This document shows positions 1 through 8,491 of a DNA stretch of 58,121 nucleotides, in pieces (within the stretch, counting starts at the first letter, position 1; every line of letters begins with the position of its first letter). Origin of the DNA: Mycobacterium sp. URHD0025 (GTDB lineage: Bacteria; Actinomycetota; Actinomycetes; Mycobacteriales; Mycobacteriaceae). Position numbers and translations under genes: made by a program. The notes below the pieces were generated by a model that saw only the letters and a program-made list of their open reading frames with translations, did not search any database and was not told where the DNA came from. The stretch spans positions 1 through 58,121 of the forward strand of contig NZ_AUEQ01000020.1 of the NCBI RefSeq assembly GCF_000426065.1, in the 5' to 3' direction.

Positions 1-981
1 ATCGCGTTGATGAGTGGGGATCTGGGTCAGCTCAACGGGTTACCGGTGTCGGTGATCATCCGCACCACCCTGCAAGATTTGGAATCGCGGGCCGGGATCG
101 GAATCAGCGGTGGGGGCACCAAAATTCCGATCCAAGACGTGATCCGGATGGGCGCCCATGCCCACCATCATTTGGCGGTTTTCGATCAGGCCAGCGGGGC
201 GGCGCTGAACTATTTCCGGGCTCGGCGTATCGCTAGCCCGGCGCAGCGGATCATGTTGATCGCCCGCGACGGGGGCTGCACCAAACCGTGTTGCACCGTG
301 GGGGCTTACGGTTCCCAGGTCCATCACGCGGTGGCTGATTGGGCTGAGGGTGGTCATACCAATGTTGATGAGATGACCTTGGCGTGTGGGCCCGATAACC
401 GGATGGTGCACGCCGACGGTGGCTACACCACCACCATCAACCCCGACGGCAACGTCGAATGGCACCCACCACCCGGGCTGGATCACGGCCAACACCGCAT
501 CAACTACCACCACCGCCCCGAACTACTGCTCACCCCACCCGCCGGGAACCCCCAACCCGAGCTGGAGCCAGACCCCGCACCGGCCACGGATCTCACCGCT
601 ACTGACTACCCGGGCTGCGAGCCGGCGCTTTACGGGGATCCGGAACCCGACTGGGCCCTAGTGCCTGACCGTGTACCCGAACCGTACTGGGACGACTGGG
701 ACCAGGAATGGAACCCGCAGTGCGACATAGACTTCGACACCGACGTCGACCAGCCCACATTCACCCCACTCAGTGCGGAATACCTCTGGAACCCAGACTC
801 ATTCCAACCAGACCCGACCATCCCAGAGCCGCTCGGCACCGAACTCCCACCCGGCTGGGAACTGCTCCACGCCTCACCACCAGCCGAAGCCGGCCAAGCC
901 ACATCCACATACGACGACCCCGACCCATGGCCACCCATCGACCACCACGCCCTCACCACCAACCCAGCACGCGGACCCTGA
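1..981 (+). CDS. 13E12-repeat (DUF222) HNH endonuclease-like protein, 5' truncated by the window
   Basis: This is the C-terminal part of a DUF222/13E12-repeat protein; the reading frame is open from base 1, so the N-terminus lies outside the window. The central part carries an HNH nuclease signature: a cysteine at about 276 with two more at 289-294, adjacent histidines at 322-327, and an Asn plus a final His near 396-411. The last ~150 residues are Pro/Asp/Trp-rich and low in complexity, as is common in this family. HNH proteins of this type are usually multicopy in mycobacteria; their biological role is unsettled. A second member of the family starts at the other end of the window in the same orientation (57742). 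The family call is firm, nuclease activity is inferred. Confidence 0.85.
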   Translation: MALMSGDLGQLNGLPVSVIIRTTLQDLESRAGIGISGGGTKIPIQDVIRMGAHAHHHLAVFDQASGAALNYFRARRIASPAQRIMLIARDGGCTKPCCTVGAYGSQVHHAVADWAEGGHTNVDEMTLACGPDNRMVHADGGYTTTINPDGNVEWHPPPGLDHGQHRINYHHRPELLLTPPAGNPQPELEPDPAPATDLTATDYPGCEPALYGDPEPDWALVPDRVPEPYWDDWDQEWNPQCDIDFDTDVDQPTFTPLSAEYLWNPDSFQPDPTIPEPLGTELPPGWELLHASPPAEAGQATSTYDDPDPWPPIDHHALTTNPARGP

Positions 982-988
982 CACCTAC

Positions 989-1005
989 GCAAGCCCGGCG
1001 CTTGC
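989..1005 (+). terminator. Possible hairpin terminator after the DUF222 gene
   Basis: Eight bases after the stop codon lies a perfect 6-bp stem (GCAAGC / GCTTGC) with a 5-base loop CCGGC. No T-run follows, which is usual in mycobacteria. The next gene (1140) converges from the other strand, so the hairpin could serve either side. The rest of 982-1139 shows nothing else recognisable. Confidence 0.35.
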
Positions 1006-1139
1006 CGGCCCCACCGCGCAGTCTGCCGCGCGGAATCCTCGCCTACCGCAGCGTCGTGCCACCGTGGGCGCGGGAAAACGATTGTGCGCGTGAGCCAATC
1101 GGGACAGAACCCCGAGGGGTCACATCACCGTTCGACCGG

Positions 1140-1772
1140 CTAGATCGGAGTGAACGATGAAATCAGCCAATTGCCATCGATTTTCGTGAGTCCGACTTTG
1201 ACGGCGCTGGCGGCCTGCGCCGGTTCGGGGTTGTCACGGCTGGTCGTGGCCTGGTTCAGGTAGACCAGCACCTCCGCGGTGCCGGCTTGCACATCGAGCG
1301 GCGCGGCGCGAACGACCGTGGCGGTGGCGCTGATGTCTTTCTGCTTGGCCGCCGGCGCTACGAACTTGTCGGCGAACTCGCTGTAGTACGTCAAGAAATC
1401 ACCGGTCAAGCGGGAGCGTGCGTTGGCGAAGTCCTGATCCAAACTGTTTGGCGCATAAGATAACAACGCCACCGACCCTTCTGACGCTGCGTCGATCACC
1501 GTCGTGGAAGCCGCGGCGTTCCCATGGTCCACTCGATATACGCCGAAATAGAGCGCCGCTGCAGAGCCCGCTGAGGCCAGCAGTACGCAGACGACCGCGA
1601 TCGGGCGCCATCGCTGGGCAACGCGGTGAATCCACCGTTCGGAGGCCGGGTCGCCGACGGCCTTCTCAACCTCAGCATCAATCTCACTGGGGCTTTCAGT
1701 ATTTGACTCGTCAGAGACGGACTCGTCGTCCGCGGTGCCCTCGACATCGACTTCGGCTGTTGTTCTGCTCAT
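1140..1772 (-). CDS. Mce-associated membrane protein (second of pair)
   Basis: This 210-residue protein has the layout of Mce-associated (Mas/Mam) proteins: an acidic cytoplasmic N-terminus of about 50 residues rich in Asp/Glu/Ser, one hydrophobic membrane segment at roughly residues 57-78, and an extracytoplasmic alpha/beta domain resembling the NTF2-like fold of this family. Mas proteins are thought to stabilise or assist Mce lipid/steroid transporters in the envelope. The start ATG overlaps the stop of the preceding mas gene by four bases (ATGA), so the two are translationally coupled. The mce operon itself lies 2.4 kb upstream on the same strand, separated by other genes, which is unusual because mas genes normally follow mceF directly. 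Confidence 0.75.
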   Translation of the reverse strand: MSRTTAEVDVEGTADDESVSDESNTESPSEIDAEVEKAVGDPASERWIHRVAQRWRPIAVVCVLLASAGSAAALYFGVYRVDHGNAAASTTVIDAASEGSVALLSYAPNSLDQDFANARSRLTGDFLTYYSEFADKFVAPAAKQKDISATATVVRAAPLDVQAGTAEVLVYLNQATTSRDNPEPAQAASAVKVGLTKIDGNWLISSFTPI

Positions 1773-2452
1773 GGGACGAACTCCACCTTCGACATCTTGA
1801 TCTGTCCCCCGTCTCTGACCATGGTGACGCTCAACCGCCAGTTCCGTGGCTGCTGATTCGCTCCGGCCGAGTTGCTCACCGTGGTCGACGTACTGACGAG
1901 GACGACTGCGGAGTCCCCCTCTATCGACTGGACGGCGGAGGCTCGCGCCGTCGCCTTCGTCGTCGCTTTCGAATCCTGCGCCGCTTTCACCAGATCTTCG
2001 GACGTGGACTCGATGTCTTCCTTGAACGGACCGGTCGAATTGTCGATGATCTGCTGGACGTTGTCCTTCGCGGTGGCGCTGTCGATCGACATCAAGGTGA
2101 CAGCGGCCTGCGATGCGGCCGCTGAGAATTCAGCGCGGCGCTGCTGCTCACGATCAGCTTGCTGGTGAAACCAGACCATGTAACCGCTGGCGGTCAACAA
2201 GGCACCGCTCACCAGAATGGCAACGCCGGCGAGCAACGTCGCGAGTTTCGGACGCCATCTGCGCGCGCGAGACGGTTGGTCATCATCCGCGGAATCGCAG
2301 ACGTCGGCTTCGCTGTCAGGGTCAGTGTCCGTGTCCGTGTCAGTCTGATCCGACGACTCCCCGTCATCGTCGCTCTGGAGCGAGTCGGCGTCGCCGATCT
2401 CGTCGCCCACGGCTGTCTCAGTTTCCTGGTCGGAGCGGCTGAGTAACCGCAT
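1769..2452 (-). CDS. Mce-associated membrane protein (first of pair)
   Basis: This 227-residue protein has a long acidic N-terminus containing an alternating Asp-Thr stretch, encoded by tandem GTGTCC-like hexamers near 2325-2342. Next comes a basic Arg/Lys patch, one membrane helix at about residues 70-93 and a C-terminal extracytoplasmic domain ending in a Val-Glu-Phe-Val-Pro tail. The ATG at 2452 is preceded by a good ribosome site (GGAGGTG, five bases away), which fixes the start. It overlaps the next gene by four bases. As with other Mas proteins the expected role is as an accessory of a Mce importer; the sequence does not show which Mce complex it serves. Confidence 0.75.
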   Translation of the reverse strand: MRLLSRSDQETETAVGDEIGDADSLQSDDDGESSDQTDTDTDTDPDSEADVCDSADDDQPSRARRWRPKLATLLAGVAILVSGALLTASGYMVWFHQQADREQQRRAEFSAAASQAAVTLMSIDSATAKDNVQQIIDNSTGPFKEDIESTSEDLVKAAQDSKATTKATARASAVQSIEGDSAVVLVSTSTTVSNSAGANQQPRNWRLSVTMVRDGGQIKMSKVEFVP

Positions 2453-2561
2453 AGAGCACCTCCGGTTGGTCTCGGCCAGGCGGACGCACTAGTTACTGCC
2501 GTCGCATGGCCGATGTGATTGCTGCCACACGCTAATGCCGCGGAAATCAGCGTTGAGGCAG

Positions 2562-2580
2562 ACGTCCCATCCAGTGGACA
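2562..2580 (+). promoter_or_regulatory. Candidate operator, site A of a motif shared with 3455 and 13529
   Basis: The sequence ACGTCCCATCCAGTGGACA lies about 110 bases upstream of the mas pair, in the 156-base gap 2453-2608. It matches site B (3455-3473, read on minus) at 14 of 19 positions and site C (13529-13547) at 12 of 19. The core is GTCCCA followed by a right half containing GTGG or CGGG. A shared regulator is inferred only. Confidence 0.35.
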
Positions 2581-2608
2581 AATCCACAGCCGGCGAAACT
2601 TGGTGTCG

Positions 2609-3043
2609 TCACCAGTTCCGTAGCGAACACAGAGCTCCCTTGGTGCCGGCGGCGCGGTGCACGACGATTCCGTCGACGGCCAGTTCGCACCGCAGTGGAT
2701 GAGCGTCTTGCGGAGCGAGTCCGGCCGTCGTGACGGTCACCATGGCCCATCTCATCGGATCGGCGAGAGTGGTCTCGCGGATCCACGGTTTGCCGGGCTC
2801 GAGGACAACATCGTCCTTGGGGCTGAACTCATAGGGGTTGTGGCTGTAGTCCGCCCACGTCGGCGGGTCGACGTCGCGGAAATATATGCCGACGGTCGTC
2901 GGCTGCTCGGCGGTGACCGTGTACGTCACGCGGTGCATCGTCGGGCCCTCGTCGGCATACACCGGCGCCGCCAACGCAACGCCGGAAACCAGCGCGACGG
3001 CGGCCACTGCGGGGACCACGCCCGCATGCCCCAGCTCAAACAT
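2609..3043 (-). CDS. Small secreted protein, resembling the MmpS C-terminal domain
   Basis: The protein is 144 residues if it starts at the ATG at 3043, which has AGGTGG nine bases upstream. An upstream ATG at 3073 in the same frame is possible but has no clear ribosome site and would overlap the previous gene by 38 bases instead of 8. The N-terminus is a signal peptide or anchor ending near an Ala-rich stretch before Tyr-Ala-Asp. The mature part contains a Val-Thr-Tyr-Thr-Val strand, a Pro-Trp motif and a Cys/Asp-Gly/Cys pattern like that of MmpS-family extracytoplasmic domains. No MmpL partner is in the window. Function is not known; the MmpS relation is tentative. Confidence 0.5.
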   Translation of the reverse strand: MFELGHAGVVPAVAAVALVSGVALAAPVYADEGPTMHRVTYTVTAEQPTTVGIYFRDVDPPTWADYSHNPYEFSPKDDVVLEPGKPWIRETTLADPMRWAMVTVTTAGLAPQDAHPLRCELAVDGIVVHRAAGTKGALCSLRNW

Positions 3044-3422
3044 CGCCACGCTGCCACCTGCTCGACCCGTCACTTGACACGCAACTCAGGAACAGCCCGT
3101 CGGGCGCCTGCGCGACGGAATTCTCGAAACCTGTGCACGGCGTGTTCTCGTCGCGCACGCCTTTCAAGGGCGGTGACCGGAAATAGCGGGGCTCGTAACG
3201 GCGCGGCGAGCCGCAGAACACCAGCCGCCCCCAGGAGGTCGTGCCAAAGACGTAATACGCCGGATCCCCACACGGAGCGCCGAGCACGACGCCGCCGGTG
3301 ATCCCGGGGACGCACGCGGGCTCACTGCATACGACAGGTTCTGCGCTCGCCAGGGGCGGGGCGATCAACGCCGTGACGAGCAGTCCTGTCGTGACTGCGA
3401 TAGGTATCCGCACGAACGACAC
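3036..3422 (-). CDS. Small secreted cysteine-rich protein of unknown function
   Basis: This is a 128-residue protein with a clear Sec signal peptide (positively charged start, hydrophobic core, Ala-Ser-Ala cleavage site near residue 27). The mature part has six cysteines, suggesting up to three disulfides in the cell envelope, and many Pro/Gly residues. It overlaps the downstream MmpS-like gene by eight bases, so the two form a unit. I do not recognise the family. The gene lies immediately behind a candidate operator (3455-3473) and is divergent from the secreted protein at 3555. Confidence 0.6.
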   Translation of the reverse strand: MSFVRIPIAVTTGLLVTALIAPPLASAEPVVCSEPACVPGITGGVVLGAPCGDPAYYVFGTTSWGRLVFCGSPRRYEPRYFRSPPLKGVRDENTPCTGFENSVAQAPDGLFLSCVSSDGSSRWQRGDV

Positions 3423-3454
3423 TGTGGCACGGCTGAATCCATCTGCCAGTCAAT

Positions 3455-3473
3455 AGCCCACTAGGTGGGACAT
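3455..3473 (-). promoter_or_regulatory. Candidate operator, site B, with perfect CCCAC-CTA-GTGGG dyad
   Basis: Read on minus the site is ATGTCCCACCTAGTGGGCT, containing a perfect inverted repeat CCCAC / GTGGG with a 3-base spacer. It sits 33-51 bases upstream of the minus-strand secreted protein (3422) and 82 bases upstream of the plus-strand one (3555), so it could control both. The first twelve bases are identical to site C before the yrbE-mce operon. Confidence 0.45.
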
Positions 3474-3554
3474 CGTCGGCAAAATCACGCCAAAAGCTGG
3501 ACAGTGAACATTGCCGCGGCGACCGCCCGCGGCAGTGTGCAGAGGAGCTGGGTC

Positions 3555-4067
3555 ATGCGGGTGTCGACGGCATTCATTGGGGCAGGGGTACTTACGACCG
3601 TTGCATTGGGCGGGGTGTGCAGCCCCATCGCCGCCGCATCCCCCAGTTGGGGCCTCAACGGCACCTACACCGCCACCTCTAATGGCGAGTGGGCGAAGAC
3701 AAACGACATCTTCCATGACGAAGCGAGCATTCGCAGCACCTGGACGATCTCCACAACCTGCAGCTATCCCAGCGAGTGCACCGGCACGATCGACAGTGAC
3801 TGGGGATGGAGCGCACCCATCTACAAGAAGAGCGGGGTCTGGTTCGTCAAGAAGACCGTGGACAACTGGCAGCCGTGTGGGGACGGCACTGCCGGCCCGG
3901 GTCTACAGGTGTTCCGCTTCTTCCCCTCGAACAAGGACGCCACCGCAACCGACCCCACGTCGACGACCCTGCTGGGCGAGGATTCGACGACGGGCGTCAG
4001 CGGGTCATGCGGTACCAGCAAGGTCGTGTTCATCACCATGCCGTTCAAGCTGGTGAAAACTACCTGA
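3555..4067 (+). CDS. Secreted protein of unknown function
   Basis: The frame is open from 3465, but the ATG at 3555 is chosen because it has AGGAG seven bases upstream and begins a good signal peptide (hydrophobic to about residue 27, ending Ala-Ala-Ala-Ser). That gives a 170-residue protein. The mature part repeats Thr/Ser-rich beta-strand patterns (Gly-Thr-Tyr-Thr-Ala-Thr-Ser, then Ser-Thr-Trp-Thr-Ile) and has four cysteines, suggesting a disulfide-stabilised beta fold. Proteins with this look are common and uncharacterised in mycobacteria. It converges on the mce operon, with a strong hairpin between them. Confidence 0.65.
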   Translation: MRVSTAFIGAGVLTTVALGGVCSPIAAASPSWGLNGTYTATSNGEWAKTNDIFHDEASIRSTWTISTTCSYPSECTGTIDSDWGWSAPIYKKSGVWFVKKTVDNWQPCGDGTAGPGLQVFRFFPSNKDATATDPTSTTLLGEDSTTGVSGSCGTSKVVFITMPFKLVKTT

Positions 4068-4105
4068 CGAGAGGGCTTCTCATCTGGCCGATCACCACAA
4101 CCAGA

Positions 4106-4132
4106 CCCCCGCAATGGATTCCATTGCGGGGG
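4106..4132. terminator. Bidirectional hairpin terminator between secreted protein gene and mce operon
   Basis: CCCCCGCAATGGA is followed by a single T and its exact reverse complement, giving a 13-bp GC-rich inverted repeat, then TTTG on the plus side. It lies in the 73-base gap between two convergent transcripts (stops at 4067 and 4141), the classic place for a shared terminator. Confidence 0.75.
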
Positions 4133-4140
4133 TTTGTCGG

Positions 4141-5742
4141 TCAGGTGGTGAATAGGTCCTTCCAGGTCTCCTCGCCGGTGCGCGGCACCAGGTCGGACTG
4201 CCGGTACACCTTGCCGTCCGGCGTGGCGTACCGCCCCGTCCGCGGGTCGTAGGTCGCAACCGCGACCGACGGCCCACCAGATCCGTTGGGAGCGAAAGCA
4301 CTCGGCGCCACCGTCGGAGCGTTCGCGCTGCCAGGCACCTCAGCGACGGGCGCCGGCTCTTGCGGAGCCTCCATAGGCGGGGCAGCAGGCGGTGCCTCCC
4401 CCGGTGTCTCCCCCGGTGGCACGGCTGCCGGTGGCATTGGCGTGCCCTCTACCGGACCGTGGATGAACGCGTCGCGATCGACGCGCGAATCCGGAGCGAT
4501 GCCCTGCGCCAGCAGGTTCGGGTCGATCGGGTAGGGCCCGAGGGCATGCGGACGCATCGCCAACGGCTCGTACGGCCGGTCGCTGTTACAGATTTCGACT
4601 GTGGGCGCGCGCTTTCCCGGCTTGCCCATGCACGGGTAGTTGCGGGCGCCGCGGACCCCGATCGGTGAATCCTGCGGCAGCTTGCAGTACAGGCCATCGG
4701 GGGTGTCGATATCGCTGGTGTCCTCCGGAGACCGCCACGACGACGGCGGGAGGAATCCGACCGTGCACGCGGGCGGATCACCGACATTGAGGGTGAAGTC
4801 GCCCAAGGACATTCCGGTCGGATTGTTCTTCGGTGCACCGTATGACTGCGTGGCGGCGATGGACGGGGGAAGAAGCACCAGGAGTTGTTCAAGCGCGGGA
4901 TGATAGGTCACCCCCACCTGTCCGAGGCTGGAGAGATTGGCCAGCAGCAGCGGCAGAGTGGGCTTGACCTGGTTGAACAGCCGGGACGCTTCGTCAGCGG
5001 TGCCGGGCCCGTCCTTGAGCAGGGTGCGCACGTGCTGGTCGTCGTCGGCGACCTGCTTGGTGATTCCGGCCATGCTGCGTGCCCACGTATTGATCGCATC
5101 GACCGACTCGGCCTGCCCGTCGAGGAGCGGCGCTCCGTCGTCGATGAGTGCACGCGACTGATCGGAGGCGGCGTTCGCTTCGGCGATCAGTCGCGACGAG
5201 GAGTCCAGCAGCGATCCCATGTCGGGACCAGAACCGTTGAAGGCCTTGAAGGTTTCGTCGAGCAGCGGGCTGATCTTGTCCTTGGGGATGCTGCCCATGA
5301 GCGAACTGACCTGATCGAGCATCGGGCCGACGGCCTGAGGGATCGACGTGCTGGATGCCGGGATCACCGACCCATCGTGCAGATAGGGCCCCGAGTCGTT
5401 GCGGGGTTGCAGATCGACGTACTGCTCGCCGACCGCCGACACGCTCAGGACCGCGGCGTGCAGGTCTGCCGGCACCTTGGGTGAAGTGTCCAGTGACAGT
5501 GTGGCTTCCGCGCCTTGCCGAGTGGGCCTCACCTCGGTGACCTTCCCGATCTGCACACCGCGATAGGTGACGTTCGAGAACTGGTAGAGCCCACCGGTTC
5601 CGGGCAGTTGCAGGGTCACCGTCATCCGGCCGATGCCCAGCAGCGTCGGGGCCTGCATATAGACCATGCCCATCAGGGCCATGCCGATGACCGAGGCCAC
5701 GGCGAAGATGCCCAGCTGGATTCTGACAAAGCGGGTGAGCAT
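4141..5742 (-). CDS. mceF: Mce family protein MceF
   Basis: This 533-residue protein is the last of the mce operon. It has an N-terminal membrane helix (about residues 10-30), an MCE domain (about 38-115, with the Gln-Phe-Ser-Asn-Val-Thr-Tyr-Arg-Gly-Val strand and Val-Gly-Glu-Gln-Tyr-Val), a long helical region that would build the periplasmic tunnel, and a Pro/Ala-rich C-terminal tail ending in an Asp-Pro-Arg-Thr-Gly-Arg-Tyr segment typical of MceF. With the other five Mce proteins it is expected to form a hetero-hexameric conduit carrying lipid or steroid across the periplasm to YrbE permeases. The stop of mceE and its start overlap by one base (TGATG). Confidence 0.9.
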   Translation of the reverse strand: MLTRFVRIQLGIFAVASVIGMALMGMVYMQAPTLLGIGRMTVTLQLPGTGGLYQFSNVTYRGVQIGKVTEVRPTRQGAEATLSLDTSPKVPADLHAAVLSVSAVGEQYVDLQPRNDSGPYLHDGSVIPASSTSIPQAVGPMLDQVSSLMGSIPKDKISPLLDETFKAFNGSGPDMGSLLDSSSRLIAEANAASDQSRALIDDGAPLLDGQAESVDAINTWARSMAGITKQVADDDQHVRTLLKDGPGTADEASRLFNQVKPTLPLLLANLSSLGQVGVTYHPALEQLLVLLPPSIAATQSYGAPKNNPTGMSLGDFTLNVGDPPACTVGFLPPSSWRSPEDTSDIDTPDGLYCKLPQDSPIGVRGARNYPCMGKPGKRAPTVEICNSDRPYEPLAMRPHALGPYPIDPNLLAQGIAPDSRVDRDAFIHGPVEGTPMPPAAVPPGETPGEAPPAAPPMEAPQEPAPVAEVPGSANAPTVAPSAFAPNGSGGPSVAVATYDPRTGRYATPDGKVYRQSDLVPRTGEETWKDLFTT

Positions 5743-7025
5743 CAGTTGCCACCTTCATTCGGTGCCACAGGATCAGCAGGGGCCACGGCGACGGGCGAAT
5801 CAGGCTGCGGTGCTGGCTCGCCGGACTGAGCAACCGGAGCCGCTTCGGCGGATTGACCATCTTCCGGAGCCGGGTCGACCAGCGGTGGCACCGTGGCCAC
5901 CGCGGTCGGTGGTGGCGGCGTGAGCGGCATACCCAGCGGGTCCTTCGTGTAATTGGCGAACCAGGGGTCTCCAGGGGCTGGCGTGAGGGGCAATCCCTCC
6001 TGTCCCCAACGGGTTCCGAGGAACAGTCCCCGCTTCAGCCGCGGAACGGTGAAGTCGAAGGTGATGAACTGGTTGAGGTAGTCCCCGCGGATCGCCCGGT
6101 CGATGAAGTTCTGCGGGTACGGATACGTCGGCGCATATGCCAGCACGGTGCCCAGATTCGGTCCGACGTCGGCCAGCGCCTTGACGGTCGGTTCGAGGTT
6201 GCGCAGGTTGGTCAGCAGGTCGTCTCGGGTGGCGTGCACGAGACTGGTCGCGGTATCGCTGAACTTGCCGAACTTCTCCAACGCGGTGGTGATGCGTGGA
6301 CGCTGCTTGACCAGGACGTCCAGCGCCGGAGGGATCCGCTGCAGCGCCGTGGTGATCACTTCCTGTTGTCCGGACAGCGTGCCCGCCAACCGGTTCAGTG
6401 CCGTGATCGAGGCGTTGATGTCGTCTCGCTGGTCGGCGAACATTCCGACGATGTCGTCGAGTCGCGTGAGCAGATCGCGGATCTTGTCTTCGCGGCCGTT
6501 GAGCGCGGCGTTGAATTCGGTGACCAGGTCGCCGATCTTGCCCAGGCCGCCGCCGTTGACCAGCACCGACAGCGACGACAAGGTCTGCTCGGTCGATGGA
6601 TAGGTCGACGTGCGATCGAGCGCCAGGGTTGCGCCAGGAGTCAGCCTCCCGGACGGGGACTGACCCAGCGGTGGATCGAGGGCGATGTGCATGGAGCCCA
6701 GCAAGCTGGTCTGTCCGACGGTGGCGACCGCATTGGCCGGGACGACGACGTCGGGCTTGACCGAGACCTCCACGTCAGCGTTCCAGCCCTTGACCACCAT
6801 GTCCGAGACACTGCCGACGATGACGTCACCCATCATGACCGGTGAATTGGCTTCCAAGGTACCGATATTGGCGAGCTCAACGTGATAGACCGTCGCATCG
6901 GCCCCGCGGCCGACTGTGCCGGGCAGTGGCAGCGAATTCAGTCCGTGGAACGCACAGCCTGTCAGCGTGGCCACCGAACAAGCGGTTACCGCCGTCAGGC
7001 GGGTCAGTGAGCGCCGGGTGATCAT
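5742..7025 (-). CDS. mceE: Mce family lipoprotein MceE
   Basis: This 427-residue protein has a lipoprotein signal peptide with lipobox Leu-Thr-Gly-Cys (Cys24), as expected for the E subunit (LprK/LprN type). An MCE domain follows (about residues 45-120), then a helical section and a Pro/Ala/Glu-rich tail. As the lipidated subunit it probably caps or anchors the hexamer in the envelope. Its ATG overlaps the mceD stop by four bases. Nothing is unusual apart from the long acidic Pro-rich C-terminus. Confidence 0.9.
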   Translation of the reverse strand: MITRRSLTRLTAVTACSVATLTGCAFHGLNSLPLPGTVGRGADATVYHVELANIGTLEANSPVMMGDVIVGSVSDMVVKGWNADVEVSVKPDVVVPANAVATVGQTSLLGSMHIALDPPLGQSPSGRLTPGATLALDRTSTYPSTEQTLSSLSVLVNGGGLGKIGDLVTEFNAALNGREDKIRDLLTRLDDIVGMFADQRDDINASITALNRLAGTLSGQQEVITTALQRIPPALDVLVKQRPRITTALEKFGKFSDTATSLVHATRDDLLTNLRNLEPTVKALADVGPNLGTVLAYAPTYPYPQNFIDRAIRGDYLNQFITFDFTVPRLKRGLFLGTRWGQEGLPLTPAPGDPWFANYTKDPLGMPLTPPPPTAVATVPPLVDPAPEDGQSAEAAPVAQSGEPAPQPDSPVAVAPADPVAPNEGGN

Positions 7026-8491
7026 GGGGTGCCTCCTGGAACCGGCGGTGCGGGGATGGGCGCAGCTTCGGCAGGAAGCAGCATGTCTCGCAATGTCTTT
7101 GGTTCCTGCCCCGGCCCATCAGCGGGCACCCCTTCGGGGACCGGTGCACCGGGGTACAACGCCGGCGCCGGATTCCCGGGAAAACCATTCGGTGTGTACG
7201 CACCAGCCGGTCCGGCAGGCGCACCCCAACCAGCCGGTGGCGGCACGTCACCGGCACCGGTGTAGGCCGACACCGCCGGCGGTTGATCTGCATACGGCTG
7301 CGGATGCCCGCCGGCCCCGCCCGGGGCGAGGTTGGGATCGGTGTATACCAGGTTCTCCGGGCTGGGCGCCTTCTTCAGGTAGGCGTTGAAAGGCATCGGC
7401 ATGTAGTTGAAGTTGATCAAGGACAGGGCCGGTCCCAGGTACTGCGAGCACAACTTGGACGATTCCGCGGCCGTGGCGTTCTTCACTGCAGAGATGGCCG
7501 AGCACACCACCGAGACCGGATCGGAGAAGTTCGACAACGCGAAGGCGCCGACTGCGGTGCCGCTGTCGGGGTTGTAGATGTTGTAGCCGTTGGCGATCGC
7601 GTTGGGAGCGACGTGCAGAACGTTCTCGAGCTTGCTCTTGTTGTCCACCAGGTTCTGGGTCACGCTGTTCAGCCGCTGCAGCTGCTCGGCGGTCTGATCG
7701 CGGCTGCCCTCGATGAAGCGCCGGACGTTGCCGACGGCGTCCGCCAAGTTGGTGAGCGCGCCGTCCAGGTCGGAACGACTCCCGTCGACGACACTGGTGA
7801 CGCTGGCGAGATGGCCCTGGAACTCCACGATCTGGGTGTTGCTGTCGCGCAGCGCGGTCACGAAGACCTGCAGATTCTTGATGATGGCGACGACGTCGCC
7901 ACTGCCCTGACCCAGAATGCGCGCGACACCGGACAACTGGCTGATGGCCTCGTGCAACTTCTCACCATTGCCGTTCATCGCGGCGGCGGCGCTGTCGACG
8001 AAACGGCTCAGCGAGGTGGCCGACGCTCCGTTGAGCGGTCCCAGATCGGAGGCCAACCGCATGAGCTGGTCTTTGACCTGGTCCCACTCGACCGGCACCG
8101 CGGTGCGCTCCACCCCGATCTGCGCGCCGTCGGCCATCGTCGGCCCCACGTCTTCATAGGCCGGCGTCAGCTGGACATACCGCGCGGCAACCAGGTTCTG
8201 CGCCATGAGGATCGCCTTGGCGTCGGCCGGTACTTTCACGTCGTGGTCGACCGCGAGGGTGATTCGTGCCTGGCCACCTACCGGTTCGATGCTCTTGATG
8301 AAGCCCACCTTGACCCCGGCCACGCGAACCTCGTCGCCCGGATAGATCGCGGTGGCCGAGGTGAAGTACGCGGTGATGGTGGTCGGCTTGAAGACGGTCT
8401 GCCGCACGATCACCACCGCGCCGGCCACTGCCAGCACGGCGAGCAGTACCAGCACGGTGCGACTGATCGGCTTCCGATTGCGGGCGATCAT
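7022..8491 (-). CDS. mceD: Mce family protein MceD
   Basis: The frame is open further upstream, but the ATG at 8491 overlaps the mceC stop by four bases and begins the expected basic residues and membrane helix (about residues 12-32), giving 489 residues. The MCE domain spans about 38-115, followed by the long helical region. The last ~80 residues are Pro/Gly/Ala-rich, as in MceD proteins. It is a structural subunit of the Mce import conduit. The length is closer to Mce4D than to the longer Mce1D, which fits the Mce4-like look of YrbEA, but size alone is weak evidence for the class. Confidence 0.9.
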   Translation of the reverse strand: MIARNRKPISRTVLVLLAVLAVAGAVVIVRQTVFKPTTITAYFTSATAIYPGDEVRVAGVKVGFIKSIEPVGGQARITLAVDHDVKVPADAKAILMAQNLVAARYVQLTPAYEDVGPTMADGAQIGVERTAVPVEWDQVKDQLMRLASDLGPLNGASATSLSRFVDSAAAAMNGNGEKLHEAISQLSGVARILGQGSGDVVAIIKNLQVFVTALRDSNTQIVEFQGHLASVTSVVDGSRSDLDGALTNLADAVGNVRRFIEGSRDQTAEQLQRLNSVTQNLVDNKSKLENVLHVAPNAIANGYNIYNPDSGTAVGAFALSNFSDPVSVVCSAISAVKNATAAESSKLCSQYLGPALSLINFNYMPMPFNAYLKKAPSPENLVYTDPNLAPGGAGGHPQPYADQPPAVSAYTGAGDVPPPAGWGAPAGPAGAYTPNGFPGNPAPALYPGAPVPEGVPADGPGQEPKTLRDMLLPAEAAPIPAPPVPGGTP

